NCBI GenBank assembly: GCA_023375785.1
Contig: SZWC01000573.1
Span: forward strand, 2,307 to 35,962
Source: Penium margaritaceum
Lineage: Eukaryota > Streptophyta > Zygnematophyceae > Desmidiales > Peniaceae
DNA: 33,656 nucleotides
Reading direction: 5' to 3'
How positions within the stretch are numbered: position 1 is the first letter of the stretch; every line of letters begins with the position of its first letter. The notes under the pieces were generated by a model. It had not been told where the DNA came from and searched no databases. It was given only the letters and a program-made list of their open reading frames with translations. The position numbers and the translations under genes were made by a program. Shown piece by piece: positions 9,079 to 19,430 of this stretch.

Positions 9079-9183
9079 TCACCAAGGGCCGAAAGAATGG
9101 TTGATGATGTCCACCTCGGCATGGAAGGCCATCCATGCCTCCTCACGATCCTCGGCATCATCATGGTCGCCCCCTTCCTCATT

Positions 9184-9780
9184 AGTGGAGACTAAGACAG
9201 GGTCGACCACCTCCTTCCCCCCCTCCTCCCCCTCCTTGTCCTCCTCCGCCCCCTCCTGTCCCCCCTCCTCCCCCTCCTCATCCTCTTCCTCCTCCTCGTC
9301 CTCGTCCTCCTCTTCCTCTCTCTCCTCCTCTTCCTCCTCCCCCTCCGTATCCAACTCTGCCTCCTCTTCAGCAGGGGAGCATACTCTGCCTCATCCCTGG
9401 AGTACCCCATGGCGTCCATGTTCGTCTTGCAGGACGCCGTCACGCGACGCTCTTCATCCAGCTCTACAACGCGTGCGGCCANAGTGGAGACTAAGACAGG
9501 GTCGACCACCTCCTTCCCCCCCTCCTCCCCCTCCTCGTCCTCCTCTGCCCCCTCCTGTCCCCCCTCCTCCCCCTCCTCATCCTCTTCCTCCTCCTCATCC
9601 TTGTCCTCCTCTTCCTCTCCCTCCTCCTCTTCCTCCTCCCCCTCCGTGTCCAACTCTGCCTCCTCTTCAGCAGGGGAGCATCCTCTGCCTCATCCCCGGA
9701 GTACCCCATGGCATCCACGTTCGTCTTGCAGGACGCCGTCATGCAACGCTCTTCATCCAGCTCTACAACGCGTGCGGCCA
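9184..9780. repeat. Tandem 298-bp duplication with an N at the junction
   Basis: 9184-9481 and 9483-9780 both begin AGTGGAGACTAAGACAGG and end ACAACGCGTGCGGCCA, with a single N at 9482 between them. They are the same length and differ at scattered positions, mainly C/T. They cover the acidic tail and knuckle-proximal part of the transposase, so that part is read twice. It may be a real duplication or two overlapping contig ends that were not merged. Confidence 0.9.
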
Positions 9781-10525
9781 CCATTTTCTTGGGGGTTGGG
9801 GCCTCCATGTTAGGACATGCCCGCCGGACATGGCCTTGCTTTCCACAACGGGCACAAATGCACCGCTTTTTCACCTTGGCGTACCTGTCCAAACGCACTG
9901 TGGCCGGACGCCCGCGCCGCGACTTGGGCCAGGGTGCTTTCTCTTCGGGTCTGCCTGATTCACCAGCCGCACCTTGGGCAAGGGGAACGGGGAGTTGTAT
10001 GTCCGCTTGTAGCTAAGGTTGAGGTAGCCAGAGTCAACGTACACCACGTTGATTGAGGTCGTTCTCGAGCAGGAGGCTGCACGCATGCGGGCACGACACC
10101 CCATACTCCAGCCAGCGCCTGCACGAGCAGTCTTTCATGGTGATGTTGACATCACGTGGAGTGCCGTTTCAGCGCACTACTGTGTCACTTGTCCAAGGCC
10201 CGTCCTCGTCCCCATCAAGGTCCAAAGAGTACTCCCCCACTTCAGTCACAGTTGTTTTTGACCTTGAGGTAGAGCGCCGGCGCGACGCTGCCCTCAGCGT
10301 CGTGTTCCAACTTGCGCCGAATATGCCAGAGTCTCTGTATGAACACGTGCAGGTTTGCAGGTTCACAAAACAAAGATTCGGGTAAATCTTCCAGAGCTCC
10401 ACCAGCTTGCCGTTGAGAGACTCCATGGCGTTGCTAGTGGTGTGTCCATCGCGAGAAACAGGGCAGAAAAGCCTACTCCAACATTCTTTGGGGATGCCGA
10501 GCTCTCCATTTCCACCCAACAGGTA

Positions 10526-10839
10526 CCCAGCTGCTCGATGATTTCGATATCAAATATTTTAACCCTCGTTGGAATTCATCAGATTTGAATCATACGTCGA
10601 ATTCAAAAGACTACAGAAATAACTCTAAAATCCATTTGTTGAATTCATGGAACCAGTCCTTGAATTTACTTCCAAGTGGCCGGGGCTCATACCTAGCTTT
10701 GTTTGGTTCTTATAGAACTTGCAGCTGTCGAGAGAACTGACTAGCAAAGAAAATGTTGGAGTTCAAGCTTCAACCTTCGCGTTTCGGTGTTCGGAATCTC
10801 AAACGTACAATCTGTCATCGAATTCAATGAGCAGTAGGG
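10526..10839. mobile_element. MITE-like insertion, 314 bp, TA target duplication
   Basis: The left MULE is uninterrupted here, which defines the insertion exactly. Removing it rejoins CAGGTA with ATCCACTGC as in the other copy. Ends are imperfect inverted repeats: 10526 reads CCCAGCTGCTCGATGATTTC, and the other end on the minus strand reads CCCTACTGCTCATTGAATTC. TA flanks both sides (GGTA if the ends are trimmed). It is non-coding with several GAATTC sites. A TA duplication with CCC ends would fit a Tc1/mariner-type MITE, but a longer duplication cannot be excluded. Confidence 0.75.
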
Positions 10840-12839
10840 TAATCCACTGCCCTTGGCACTGTGCGGCACATCTCAGCCAGGCAGGCATCCCAATCCGCCT
10901 GCAACGCCACGTGCGCCAGGTTACAGAAGAGAGCGCCCGACATGCCCTGGCACCGAGACTACACGTTGTGCATAAGGTGCAAGGTGCAGTAAGTGTGGGT
11001 CGTCCCGGGTAGCTTGGCCTCCACGGCATTGGCCAATCCTTTCTCACGGTCTGAAATGATGGTTGTGAATTTTTGTGCGGTGGTCGGGTACGTTGCAGCC
11101 ACCAACTCGCAGATTCAGCTCCAGTTGCGCTCGTCTTCCCTGGACACGAAGGCATAGGCAGCGGGCATGGCGTAGCCATTTGCATCAAAGCATTGCATGA
11201 TGAGGAGTACCTGCTTGTGGCCATTTTTAGGTGTGTACCATCCATGACGAGGACCTGCCAGTTGCACTCAAAACCTCTCCTATATGCACCGGGTGCGACA
11301 AACACTCGGTCAAAATTGCTCGTTTCATGGTCTTTCTCGGCGTTCGCGATGGCCTGCCGGTCGACCCTCAGTAATTGCATGAAACAGCCGATAGAACACG
11401 ATTAGTCCGAAAACTGTGACAGAGTTGTAGCGTTAAAAAACGAGTCCATAGAAACAAAGTTGGAAAATTGAAACATACCTCCTCCACATATCCTGGGAAC
11501 ATCCTCCACGAGTCTGTCTTCTTCTCATACATCTTCTCCAAAACACGCTTTCTTCGCACGGTGGAGGGTGGTGTAGGGGACCTTGGTGTTGGTTACGACG
11601 GCTTGCAGCACCTTGGGCTTCACACACGGGTCCTTCGCGTTTGTGCTCTTAATCTGCCATGCAACCGACCTCATGGAGCGCACGGGGTTACCCCGGCCGA
11701 CTCCGGGGTCACAAAGGTGGCCATCCACGAACGACGTGATGTTGACCGCTCTGGACTTCTTATTGTATGCTGCACATACGATCCAAAGGCACTTCTTGGT
11801 CGCGTACTGCTTGCACCGTGCCACAAAGCGAGTGCGGTCGCTTTTCAACCACCTAAGTGCCATGCGGTTGTGAACCGCACACTCTTCCATGGCGAATTTG
11901 CATGCGGCCATGTTCTCATATGTTGAGCCACCAGGGAAGTCCACCGCAGCCTTCCGCTTCTTCGGGGTAGCAGGAGGGGTCGGGTTCGTGATGCGGGCGG
12001 AGGCAGCCTTCACCATGGCGTTGGCTACCTTTGCCTCATCGTTAGACCCGACGGGCATGCCCTTGGCCGAGTGCACACGCCCGCCTACACGGGACATTCA
12101 GAGGGGACCCTCAGCTTGACGGCATCGTCGTCCTCGTGGGGGGGTGTGTGACGCGTCAAGCAAGGCTCATCTGTCATGTCGTCTTTGCTGTCGTCCGGTG
12201 GGAACCAAGATGATGTGACAGCTCTGCCACCTCTCTGGTGCCTGGTCCCTGCCATAGGGAGACAACATGGACACCTCGTGTATAAAACATGGCTCTATAT
12301 AACTTGGATACCCTCATGTGTCTTGCATGCACCGTCAACGAGACCGCAGTGAGGACGTACAACATCATCGACGATTCGATGCAACACAATGCCCTGCAAG
12401 GCGAGAACCCCCCATCAGCCGCAACTCTCGATGTGGATTAAAAAACATTTTTCAAAATTAGGTAGGACTGCAGCCGAGCGAAGCACATGGTAGCCGTGCA
12501 TGATGGGGGGTACAGTGTGACTCGGGAAACCGGCAGAATGTGCAACGTGACATGCTGTCAAAATGAAATACAAATCCGCTGAAAGACCGGGACACATTGA
12601 TTAAACTTCGAAGATCCTTTGATCAATGGATTAACATGACGCAATCAGCTTTATGACGTGGAGTGTGTGTGTACAAGCCAAAGCATGGCATCATCATATG
12701 TAAGACCCCCGTGACAAAGGCGTCGGAGCCCTGACGAACCACGTCAAATTCTTTCCACATTACGCCTGCGACCACCGACGACAGTCATTTTGTCATGGTT
12801 GCTGAAATCTATGTCAAATCAGTTACAACCATGCAACAT

Positions 12840-13042
12840 ATGTCAAGCATGCCCATGACTGACACTAACCGGGGGCACAGATGTCATGTCGTTTTCAACT
12901 ATGGGCACTGCTGTCATTTTCTTTCCGACTATGGGCACCGCATGCATCTCGATTTGAACTTTGGACATCGCCGTTGGTTCGCGTTGACTATGGACACCGA
13001 GGATCTATCGACCGAAATGATGGACATGTTACAACTCCGTCC
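12840..13042 (-). repeat. Subterminal array of the right MULE
   Basis: Inverted counterpart of 509-710, with CTATGGGCAC / CTATGGACACCG units about every 30 bp. It ends at CTCCGTCC (13042), the reverse complement of GGACGGAG. Confidence 0.65.
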
Positions 13043-13436
13043 TTTATTTTTTACTTGCCCGGGCATCTGCAGAGCCCCGCTCCGCGGAGCCTGGCAGATT
13101 CCCTTTTTTTTGTCATAGCGTGCGTCGCATCTCGCCAACCTCCCCAAACCCTCGACAAACCCCTTAGTTAAAGTGGGGGGTTTGGCAGGGCCATCGGGAG
13201 CTCGCAGGGAGTTTTTGTTGCAAAACCCCTCCTGCAAGCTTGCGATGACAGGCAAAGTTTGACTTCGCCCTCAAAGTCAAAATCCATGTCAAATCTGTTC
13301 AATACATGATATACATGAAAGCAATGCCCATTTCTTCTTGAAGAACAAGAGACATGGGCATCGTTGTCGTTTTGTTTTCTACTGTGGACACCGCTGACTT
13401 GTCGACCGAAACCATGGGTATATCACTAACTCATCC
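13043..13436. mobile_element. Partial MULE-type element (E2), right half only
   Basis: It aligns with 1-498 and with the right half of 5655-6809 in the same orientation: ACTTGCCCGGGCATCTGC, a GC hairpin (13062-13100), a CTTAGTTAAAG palindrome, the GACTTCGCCCTCAAAGTCAA stretch, then ATGGGCATCG and GTGGACACCG units. It ends near 13436 (ACTCATCC). Its left half is missing and the MULE terminus at 13042 abuts it directly. Confidence 0.5.
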
Positions 13437-14011
13437 TGACTCTATTTTCCGACCGGTTGGTTAGACTTTTCCGCTTATTTGCGTCCCGATGGGTGAGACT
13501 AGATACATACACTCGTCTGTTCTGTTTTTTTACTCTAACTTCTACGTTTTCAATTGTATCTTCGCTGTATCTCCACCTTTTGAAGCGTTGTTTGCTTTGT
13601 CGTGTCATGGGCAACGTACTCTCTCACATTCAATTGTGATTTGCAAGTTGCCCCATTCCCTCAGGATGGAGGGAAAAGTAAACACGGGGGAGGGAGGGGG
13701 ACTAAGAGGGAGGAGCAAGGGAGGAGAATATGCAAGTTATGAGGTTTTGTCTTATGACATTCCTCTTAAAGGAGCATTGGGCCTAAGGCAAGCCAATGAG
13801 TGATCTCAGTCGGGAATGTCTTCAAGGAAATTTCCAAGGTGGAAAACAGCAAGACATGAGAAGGGAAAAGGCATGACTTGACACATGGGAAGAAGGGGGA
13901 GGGGGGAGAGGAGGCAAACTGAGGGGGTTACAAACTAAAGACAAACATGAACATTCTAGTCTCTCAAAGTCATGCAATTATGCTTAAGTCATATCCTTCA
14001 TCGTCAAGGTT
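13437..14011. other. No gene seen; purine-rich, G-run-rich stretch
   Basis: 13660-13730 and 13875-13930 are strongly purine-rich with runs of four to six G, able to form triplex or quadruplex structures. No coding sequence or repeat family was recognised. Confidence 0.4.
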
Positions 14012-14084
14012 ATTTCTTAATTCATCACTTATGTAATTCATTGTTGAAGTAAAAATGAAGTACATAAGTGATGAATTAAGAAAT
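14012..14084. repeat. Long hairpin: 31-bp arms, 11-bp loop
   Basis: 14012-14035 is an exact reverse complement of 14061-14084 (24 bp). After one mismatch six more bases pair (14037-14042 with 14054-14059). The loop is GTTGAAGTAAA. It lies outside any recognised element. It could be a small foldback transposon, a small-RNA precursor, or a recent inverted duplication. Confidence 0.9.
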
Positions 14085-14938
14085 GAATTGGAATGAAGCT
14101 TGCAGATCCTCAATGCACCCAAAAAGCCTAGACATTTTTTTAACTTTAACTGATGCTTGCATCACCATGACATCCTACATGACACATAAAGTTATCCCGC
14201 GCTTAAGATTGGCTCCACAAGGACAATATTACCAGGGGGTCAATCCCCTATCCACAAAATTCTCGATAAAGCTGCCATATCCAGAACTCCACAAGATTGT
14301 TTACCCCATATCCGACCCTTCGCTCTTCAAAGGTGTCGTAACCAAAGCTCTTAGATGTATCTTAAAACATGATGCAAGAGCAATGTCAACATTGCATAAG
14401 TGGGGCATCGAAGTGCTGATGTCATGAATTTGGTTAAAAAGTCACAAACTCCTTTGTTGAGGGATTTCTAACTGTTTGAGGAGGGGTTGTCATTGGTTTG
14501 CGGGGGGGTTTTGAGACTCCCCATGCGTCCAAACAAAACTTGCTGGACCAGGGTAGCCCGTGTAGAAAATAAAGGTCTCAAACATTTTGGATAATTCTTG
14601 GAAGTTATTTGCATAAAAAATTAGTGTTTGCATGCATAAAAGAATATATATTTGAGAGGGTACAACTGGTTATCTGTCCCTTGTTTCTTCATTTTGATTA
14701 CATGAAGGATCCCCCAAGTTTGAGGTTGAAATGAGTAATGCCTCATGTTTCACACTTTAATGACAAGATTCCATGAGTCTGTAGACTATTGAAAGAGATG
14801 TCAAGAAAATCATGTGTAATCTGACCCCGGTTAGTAGCCGTCAACATTATCATTGGGGTATTATCACAACAAGGTTACTGGTTTTTTTTTTAATTGAACA
14901 ACAATTTCATGGTCTATGGATTTCAATCTCATCGATGG
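14085..14938. other. No gene recognised; weak similarity to 4800-5150
   Basis: A 114-codon ORF (14083-14427) begins inside the hairpin arm and has no domain, so it is left out. The stretch from about 14240 to 14490 shares short blocks (AATTCTCGATA, CCATATCC, GTCACAAAC) with the MULE spacer at 4800-5150. T-runs are present near 14881. Confidence 0.3.
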
Positions 14939-15370
14939 CTATATGTTTGTTACTGGATTTCCGAATGCCAAGTCTGAATGTCGTATGATGAGTTCAACCG
15001 TAGTTTGTGAGCATGTCCAAGGGGTGAACATGTTTTCACAAATCCTGGCCTGCAAAAAACATTGTGACAATCTTTCACACGGCCATTCAGGCAAAAGACA
15101 AATCTCTGATCCATGTCCCTTCTTAATAAGTGGTCGAACATGGGTGAATGTTTGGGACACATGCCACATAATTTTCAATATTTCCTGAGCTTCACTCAAG
15201 TCAAGGCATTGTATCATTGATCTACAAAGTTGTGGCCTCTTGTCATTAAGTTTTCCCATGTGTCGCATGACGAAGTTGGCAAAACATAAGGTTCCGTTCC
15301 ATGCCTCTTCACTAATAAGAGCTCGATTGAAGGATCGACGGATGGATAGACGAAAAGAAGAAAGGAACAT
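14939..15370 (-). CDS. Unrecognised 143-codon ORF
   Basis: This is the longest ORF in an otherwise gene-free 4-kb stretch. Composition is ordinary (Trp, Cys and charged residues mixed), without low complexity. It has no signal peptide, membrane segment or motif I can name. The start is the first ATG and has no supporting evidence. It may be a chance ORF, an exon or a gene relic. Confidence 0.2.
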   Translation of the reverse strand: MFLSSFRLSIRRSFNRALISEEAWNGTLCFANFVMRHMGKLNDKRPQLCRSMIQCLDLSEAQEILKIMWHVSQTFTHVRPLIKKGHGSEICLLPEWPCERLSQCFLQARICENMFTPWTCSQTTVELIIRHSDLAFGNPVTNI

Positions 15371-17468
15371 GGACGGACGAAAGGAAACAAAGATGGATAA
15401 ACAGATAGATGATGAGACAGGAGGAATACAAACAGACTTAGTGCAATAGAAAAGATGACGTAGTGGTCACAGCAACAGTATGAAGAAGAGTAGCTTAAGA
15501 AGCAGCAGTAATGTCAACGTGAGTTACAACCACAACACCAGGAGAAATTTTAGGAGGTGCATTATTTGTAGTAGCAAGAGTCGTACTAACATCGACAGCG
15601 GAAGTAATAGTAGTAAGTGCCAACGTAGGAACAGGAGATGTGTCAGAAGTTGAATTATAACTTTTAATTGAGAGAAGTACTACTATTGTTGCCAGTGGAA
15701 AGTTATGGGAGGAAAGGGAGGAGCATTATGAGATATGACTCAGAAGGAGATTAAATGAATCCTGTAGTAGCTGTTGTCATGGCTTGCTTAGGATGCATGT
15801 GCAAGTTTTTCCATAAGCATGACCCAATCATCTGCACCATCTACTGTTGAGATTACTTATAAAATTGTTGGTACAACTGTTTTCAGAGGGTGATTTTCTT
15901 ACGTGGCTTCTTTAGTATTAGGAAAAAGTTGAGTGATGGTTTTCTTAGGACCACACATTCTGTGCCCGAAAGCTTGGCTTTGGCACGTTGGTCCTCCCCT
16001 TTGTTGGTAAGCAGCAGTGTGAGGTGAGGTGGGGCGGGGGAGGGGGGGGGGACACTCTTGATGTCTAAATACTTACAGCGAGTGCAAGTGATCGTGTATT
16101 TTCTATTTTATAACTTTAGCCATAGTTGCTAGGATATGACTACGTATCAACAGAATGTGTGCATCATAACCAGGTTTAGAGAGGGGTAGGATGCCATTTA
16201 ATACCATGTTATACTTGACACAATACAACAAGACAAGCTTTATTCTTGTGAAACGAAACAACACTACCCACTAGTCCAAATGATATATTCATTTTCTCAA
16301 TGAATGGAAAGTTTGGATGTTTGAACTTTGTTCATGGTGATAAGAGTTGGCTTCCTTCTCATTGTAGAATCAGATAGAAACCTCACATTCAGGTTCAACC
16401 ACTTCGTTAGTTCAGGACTTGTAGGGCATCAATTCAGTTTTGTAAACAGGTTCAAGGGGCCTTGTCAAACTCATATCAAGCTAGCTTCGCTAACAGTTTC
16501 CTTTGCTCCTTGGTCATTTTGTTACTTTGACCTTAAAGTAAATTAAACGGCAAAAAATGGTCACCGCTCGTCGTTGTAAATGATGGAAATCAAGACACAT
16601 CATCCTTCACATTAGATGATACACGTTTTGCCAAAAGCTCTTATTTGATATCCATAATTGAAAGGGCGGCGGCACCTTCTTTCAAGCATTACCATAACAA
16701 TTGTGGATTGGAGAAGGATTTTGCTTATTTGTAGTATTGACAAAAACATGAAGATCAAAGTTTAAAGCTTGCCAGAAAAAGTACATTAAGGAAACATATC
16801 AAGATGTACAAAAGGTGGAAGGAATGTAGACCAAGGTTAACTACATCAAGTAGTCAAGGAATCTTTCTCAATCTCTTTGTCATCTACTCTTTTGGAATGC
16901 TTGGTTCATTTAGAGCTAATCCCACTTATCCGAAAGAGATCGTGGGGGGGGAATGTTCCATTCATGTAAAGATGGTGAGATGAAATACCTTGTAAACTAT
17001 AAATGTTACTTTAAATTTTTGTTCATGTGTCGTAGCGTACGGACCATTGCTACAATTAGAAATGGTTGTCAAAGAATTGTGGAGTACTTCACGTACTCGA
17101 GGCTTGAGTTTTGAGGAACTAGATTCTAGAAAAAATATACACAAGCTAGATTCTGGTTCAAATCTAGCACGCAAAGTATCTGATGGCCAGATTTGAGGTA
17201 TTTTGCGGAGAGTTGCAATGGAAAATCCACCGTGTCACTCCTTCTCCACTCATAAGTGGCGTGAGGGTCATGTTTCCACATGGAGTTGTCACGTGTGATC
17301 AGTAGGATTAGGATGCATGATTTACATCTGTGCCCTATGGCGACCCTGTCTCTTCTTGGTGCGGTACGTCTTTGCCAAAATGGTCGAGGCGACCATCCAC
17401 GCGCCCTCCTTGGATGACCATTCTGAGGGTCTCATTTTGGGCTCCACACTTTGTTGCAATACAACCTA
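15371..17468. other. No gene recognised in ~2.1 kb
   Basis: The stretch is AT-leaning intergenic sequence. A purine-rich GGATGGA/AAAGGAAA-type run extends across about 15330-15430, a G-run lies at 16036-16051 and another at 16945. No domain, LTR or inverted terminal repeat was seen. It ends at the gypsy target site. Confidence 0.4.
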
Positions 17469-17473
17469 GTGCC
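17469..17473. repeat. Gypsy target-site duplication, left (GTGCC)
   Basis: GTGCC abuts the left LTR and is repeated exactly at 23522-23526. Confidence 0.9.
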
Positions 17474-18020
17474 TATTACGCTAGCGGAAGTGAAGTGGTT
17501 CATAGTTGGAAACGGAGTTTGTCACTTTTCACAAGATTGGGGTCAGTTGGGTACTTTTGAGAAGCGGAAATTATACTTCGTTGTTATAAGTGCCAAAACT
17601 TGGCGACGTATATATAGGATGCATGTGCGAGAAATTGAGTTTTGGTCAAGCCGTTTGGTATTTCGGCGGTTCGCGTGACGCAATGCTGTGCTCCGATTCG
17701 CTCACTCGAGAAGTCCCTTCTTGGTTCGACAGGGCCTTCGAGATCGAAAATGGGGTTCACGAGGTTTGTCGAAGTCGCTCGAGAGATCGTTGTTCATAGT
17801 CTTGAAACATCAAGAAATGCGGGGAGTGGGTTCCGGCGAGTTCTGGAAGTGACCATAAAATGGTCATCAACGCGAGAGGATTCCGGGGTATTCCTAGGAA
17901 TTCCCTCCGAGCGCCAAAACAAGTAGCCGCGACGAAGTCGCAAAGTGGGTAAGGAGTGGCGAAGCAAAAAAGAGGCCGCTTGTGGATTTTGGGACTCACG
18001 TATGCCCATCGACATTAACA
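17474..18020 (-). repeat. Gypsy 3' LTR
   Basis: 547 bp, direct repeat of 22975-23521. It is the downstream LTR because the element lies on the minus strand. Its first dinucleotide reads TA where the other LTR has TG. Confidence 0.93.
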
Positions 18021-18036
18021 CCTCCCCCCCCCCCTC
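18021..18036 (-). other. Gypsy polypurine tract
   Basis: On the minus strand AGAGGGGGGGGGGGAGG-like purines directly precede the 3' LTR, where plus-strand DNA synthesis is primed during reverse transcription. Confidence 0.8.
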
Positions 18037-18079
18037 TAGCCGCGACGTCCCGGCGCGTTTCCATCACGTGGCCGGGGTC

Positions 18080-18416
18080 GGGCTCGGTAGCCGTTGATAC
18101 GACGATCGACGTCCGAGAGTTGGCTGTACGGCATCTAGCTGTTATGTACTGCGTCATAGTTCTTCTACTTGACCAGAAATTGATCCTGGCCTCCTTGTCA
18201 GCGGTGATCGAGGATTTCCTCAACTTTGTACTCGTGACCGTCGTCTGCTATCATGGGTGGCAGGGTAGGTACCACGCGTCCAGGAAAATCTTTCGCCGGA
18301 TCGGAGTAGTGTTTAAGTTTGTTGATCTGGAAGACCGGGTGAATCTGCATGTTTTCGGGTAGTCGGAGTTTCATGACGACTGGACTTCGCATCTCCAAAA
18401 TGTTAAAAGGCCCCAA
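18080..18416 (-). pseudogene. Gypsy integrase C-terminus and chromodomain, three stops
   Basis: The C-terminal domain of chromovirus integrases ends in a chromodomain that directs insertion to marked chromatin. Here the GPFNIL and HPVFQINKLK blocks (18416 to about 18320) are followed by EYKVEEILDHR, the start of the chromodomain. In the same frame come TGA at 18198, TAG at 18165 between FLVK and KNYD, and TAG at 18135 between HNS and MP. The two TAG codons stand where chromodomains usually carry Trp (VKW and the NSW/NTW position), consistent with TGG to TAG changes. The link to the integrase core needs a frame change. Confidence 0.75.
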
Positions 18417-18419
18417 CCA

Positions 18420-19430
18420 CTGAGGTTTGAGCTTCGAATTATGAGATCCGAGGAGTTTGACTATTGTGGAGTTGAGCAGGACTCTGTCACCTGTCTTGAA
18501 CTCCTCGGTTTGTTAATGTTTGTTTTCCTGTCACTTCATAGTTGCTTGCATTTTTTATGAGGGTTTGACGAGTTTCTTCCCAGATTGTGGAAAATTCTTG
18601 TCGATGAGTGCCAACGGCAAGGATGTTGCTCTCGGTGTGTAGGTTGATCGAGGTGGTTGTCCCTATACCGTAAACCACCTCCAACGTTGTTTTCCCCGTT
18701 GCAATAGATGCTGCTGAACTTAATGCAAACTCGGCGACCGGCAGCTTGATTGCCCAGTTAGTGCCGTGAGGTTCGCACAGGGTTCAGAGGAGTTGTTTGA
18801 GGGTTGGGTCGGTTCGCTCAGTTTGTCCATCGGTCTACAGATGGAATGCCGTTGAAAGTTGAAGTCGACTTCCATACCGTTGCATCAGATCTCGCCAGAA
18901 CTGGCTGGTGCACCGCGCATCTCGATCACTTGTGATGGATCGCGGGACCCCATGTAGTCGGACGATTTGGTCAAGGAACGGTCGTGCTGTCCCTTCGGCG
19001 GTTATAACCGTTGTGGTCGGGATGAAGTGCGCCATCTTCGAGAACCTGTCGATGACGAAGAACATGGCATCAAACCCCTTTGGTGTGGCAGGCAAACCGG
19101 TCACAAAATCCATGGAGATATCATTCCATGGTCTTTCTGGTATTGGTAATGGTTGTAGTAAACCAAGGGGTTTGGTGCACCGACTCTTATGTCTTTGGCA
19201 TAGGTCGCAACTTTTGCAGACTTTTGCGGCGTCAACCCCCATCTTGTCCTATCAATAGTATTTTGCAAGTTTTTCAAAGTCTTGTCGGCTCCAAAGTGTC
19301 CTCCTCGGCCGGCGTCATGGCAGTCTTCAAGAAGCATCCACCGTAGCTCCTCGACTTCGGGGACGACGACTTGATTTTTCTGCTTTTTACGCCAATAGGA
19401 GCCTGCAAAATGGAACTTTGTCATGTCAGA
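18420..19430 (-). pseudogene. Gypsy integrase core, broken
   Basis: Integrase joins the element cDNA to host DNA. The zinc-binding region shows CHDAGRGGHFG (about 19340) and, after a frame change near 19245, CKSCDLCQRHK. In the core the first Asp is in SMDFVTGLP, the second in TSDRDARCTSQFW, and the Glu in TDGQTE. Between core blocks, STAFHL is followed by TAG (18835-18837) where the family reads Pro-Gln; both differences fit C to T changes. The catalytic triad itself is still encoded. Confidence 0.85.

Larger units (their letters stand above)
9079..12097 (-). pseudogene. MULE transposase with DDE core, broken
   Basis: Read 12097 to 9079. The MuDR-type DNA-binding domain is open to about 11525 (CPW in the left copy reads CLW here). 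A GTATGT donor-like site near 11474 suggests an intron. The DDE core follows: the first catalytic Asp is in VMDGTHLK (codon 11240-11242), the second in SDREKG (11049-11051). An A-run one base short right after THLK shifts the frame, and a Trp codon after ERNWS reads TGA. A 314-bp insertion (10526-10839) interrupts the next block. The ESLN motif, the SWIM finger (CSC, CPH) and an intact CCHC knuckle (CARCGKQGHVRRAC, about 9843-9857) follow, then a Glu/Asp-rich tail ending FGPW. It is the better preserved copy, but it cannot make a full protein as written. Confidence 0.82.
7560..13042 (-). mobile_element. MULE, right copy, inverted relative to the left copy
   Basis: Read on the minus strand it starts at 13042 with GGACGGAGTTGTAAC, then has a 30-bp-unit array, leader, transposase with DDE core, second ORF and a 64-bp tandem array. 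It is colinear with 509-4765. It is longer because it keeps the DDE core, has a 314-bp insertion (10526-10839), a 298-bp duplication (9184-9780) and extra array units. No matching target duplication was found at the two ends, so the far end is approximate. Confidence 0.7.

Noticed and set aside
9192..9653. Arg-rich and Pro/Ser-rich ORFs over the acidic tail (also 2801-3337, 2931-3305, 9101-9958)
   Set aside because: They are other readings of GAG/GAC purine repeats whose Glu/Asp frame is the likely coding one. One also spans the N.
509..13042. The whole inverted pair as one large transposon
   Set aside because: The outer termini are inverted, but the flanks (TATTCTAAAA before 509, TTTATTTTTT after 13042) are not a convincing target duplication.
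14083..14427. 114-codon ORF as a host gene
   Set aside because: It starts inside the hairpin arm, has no domain, and overlaps sequence weakly shared with the MULE spacer.
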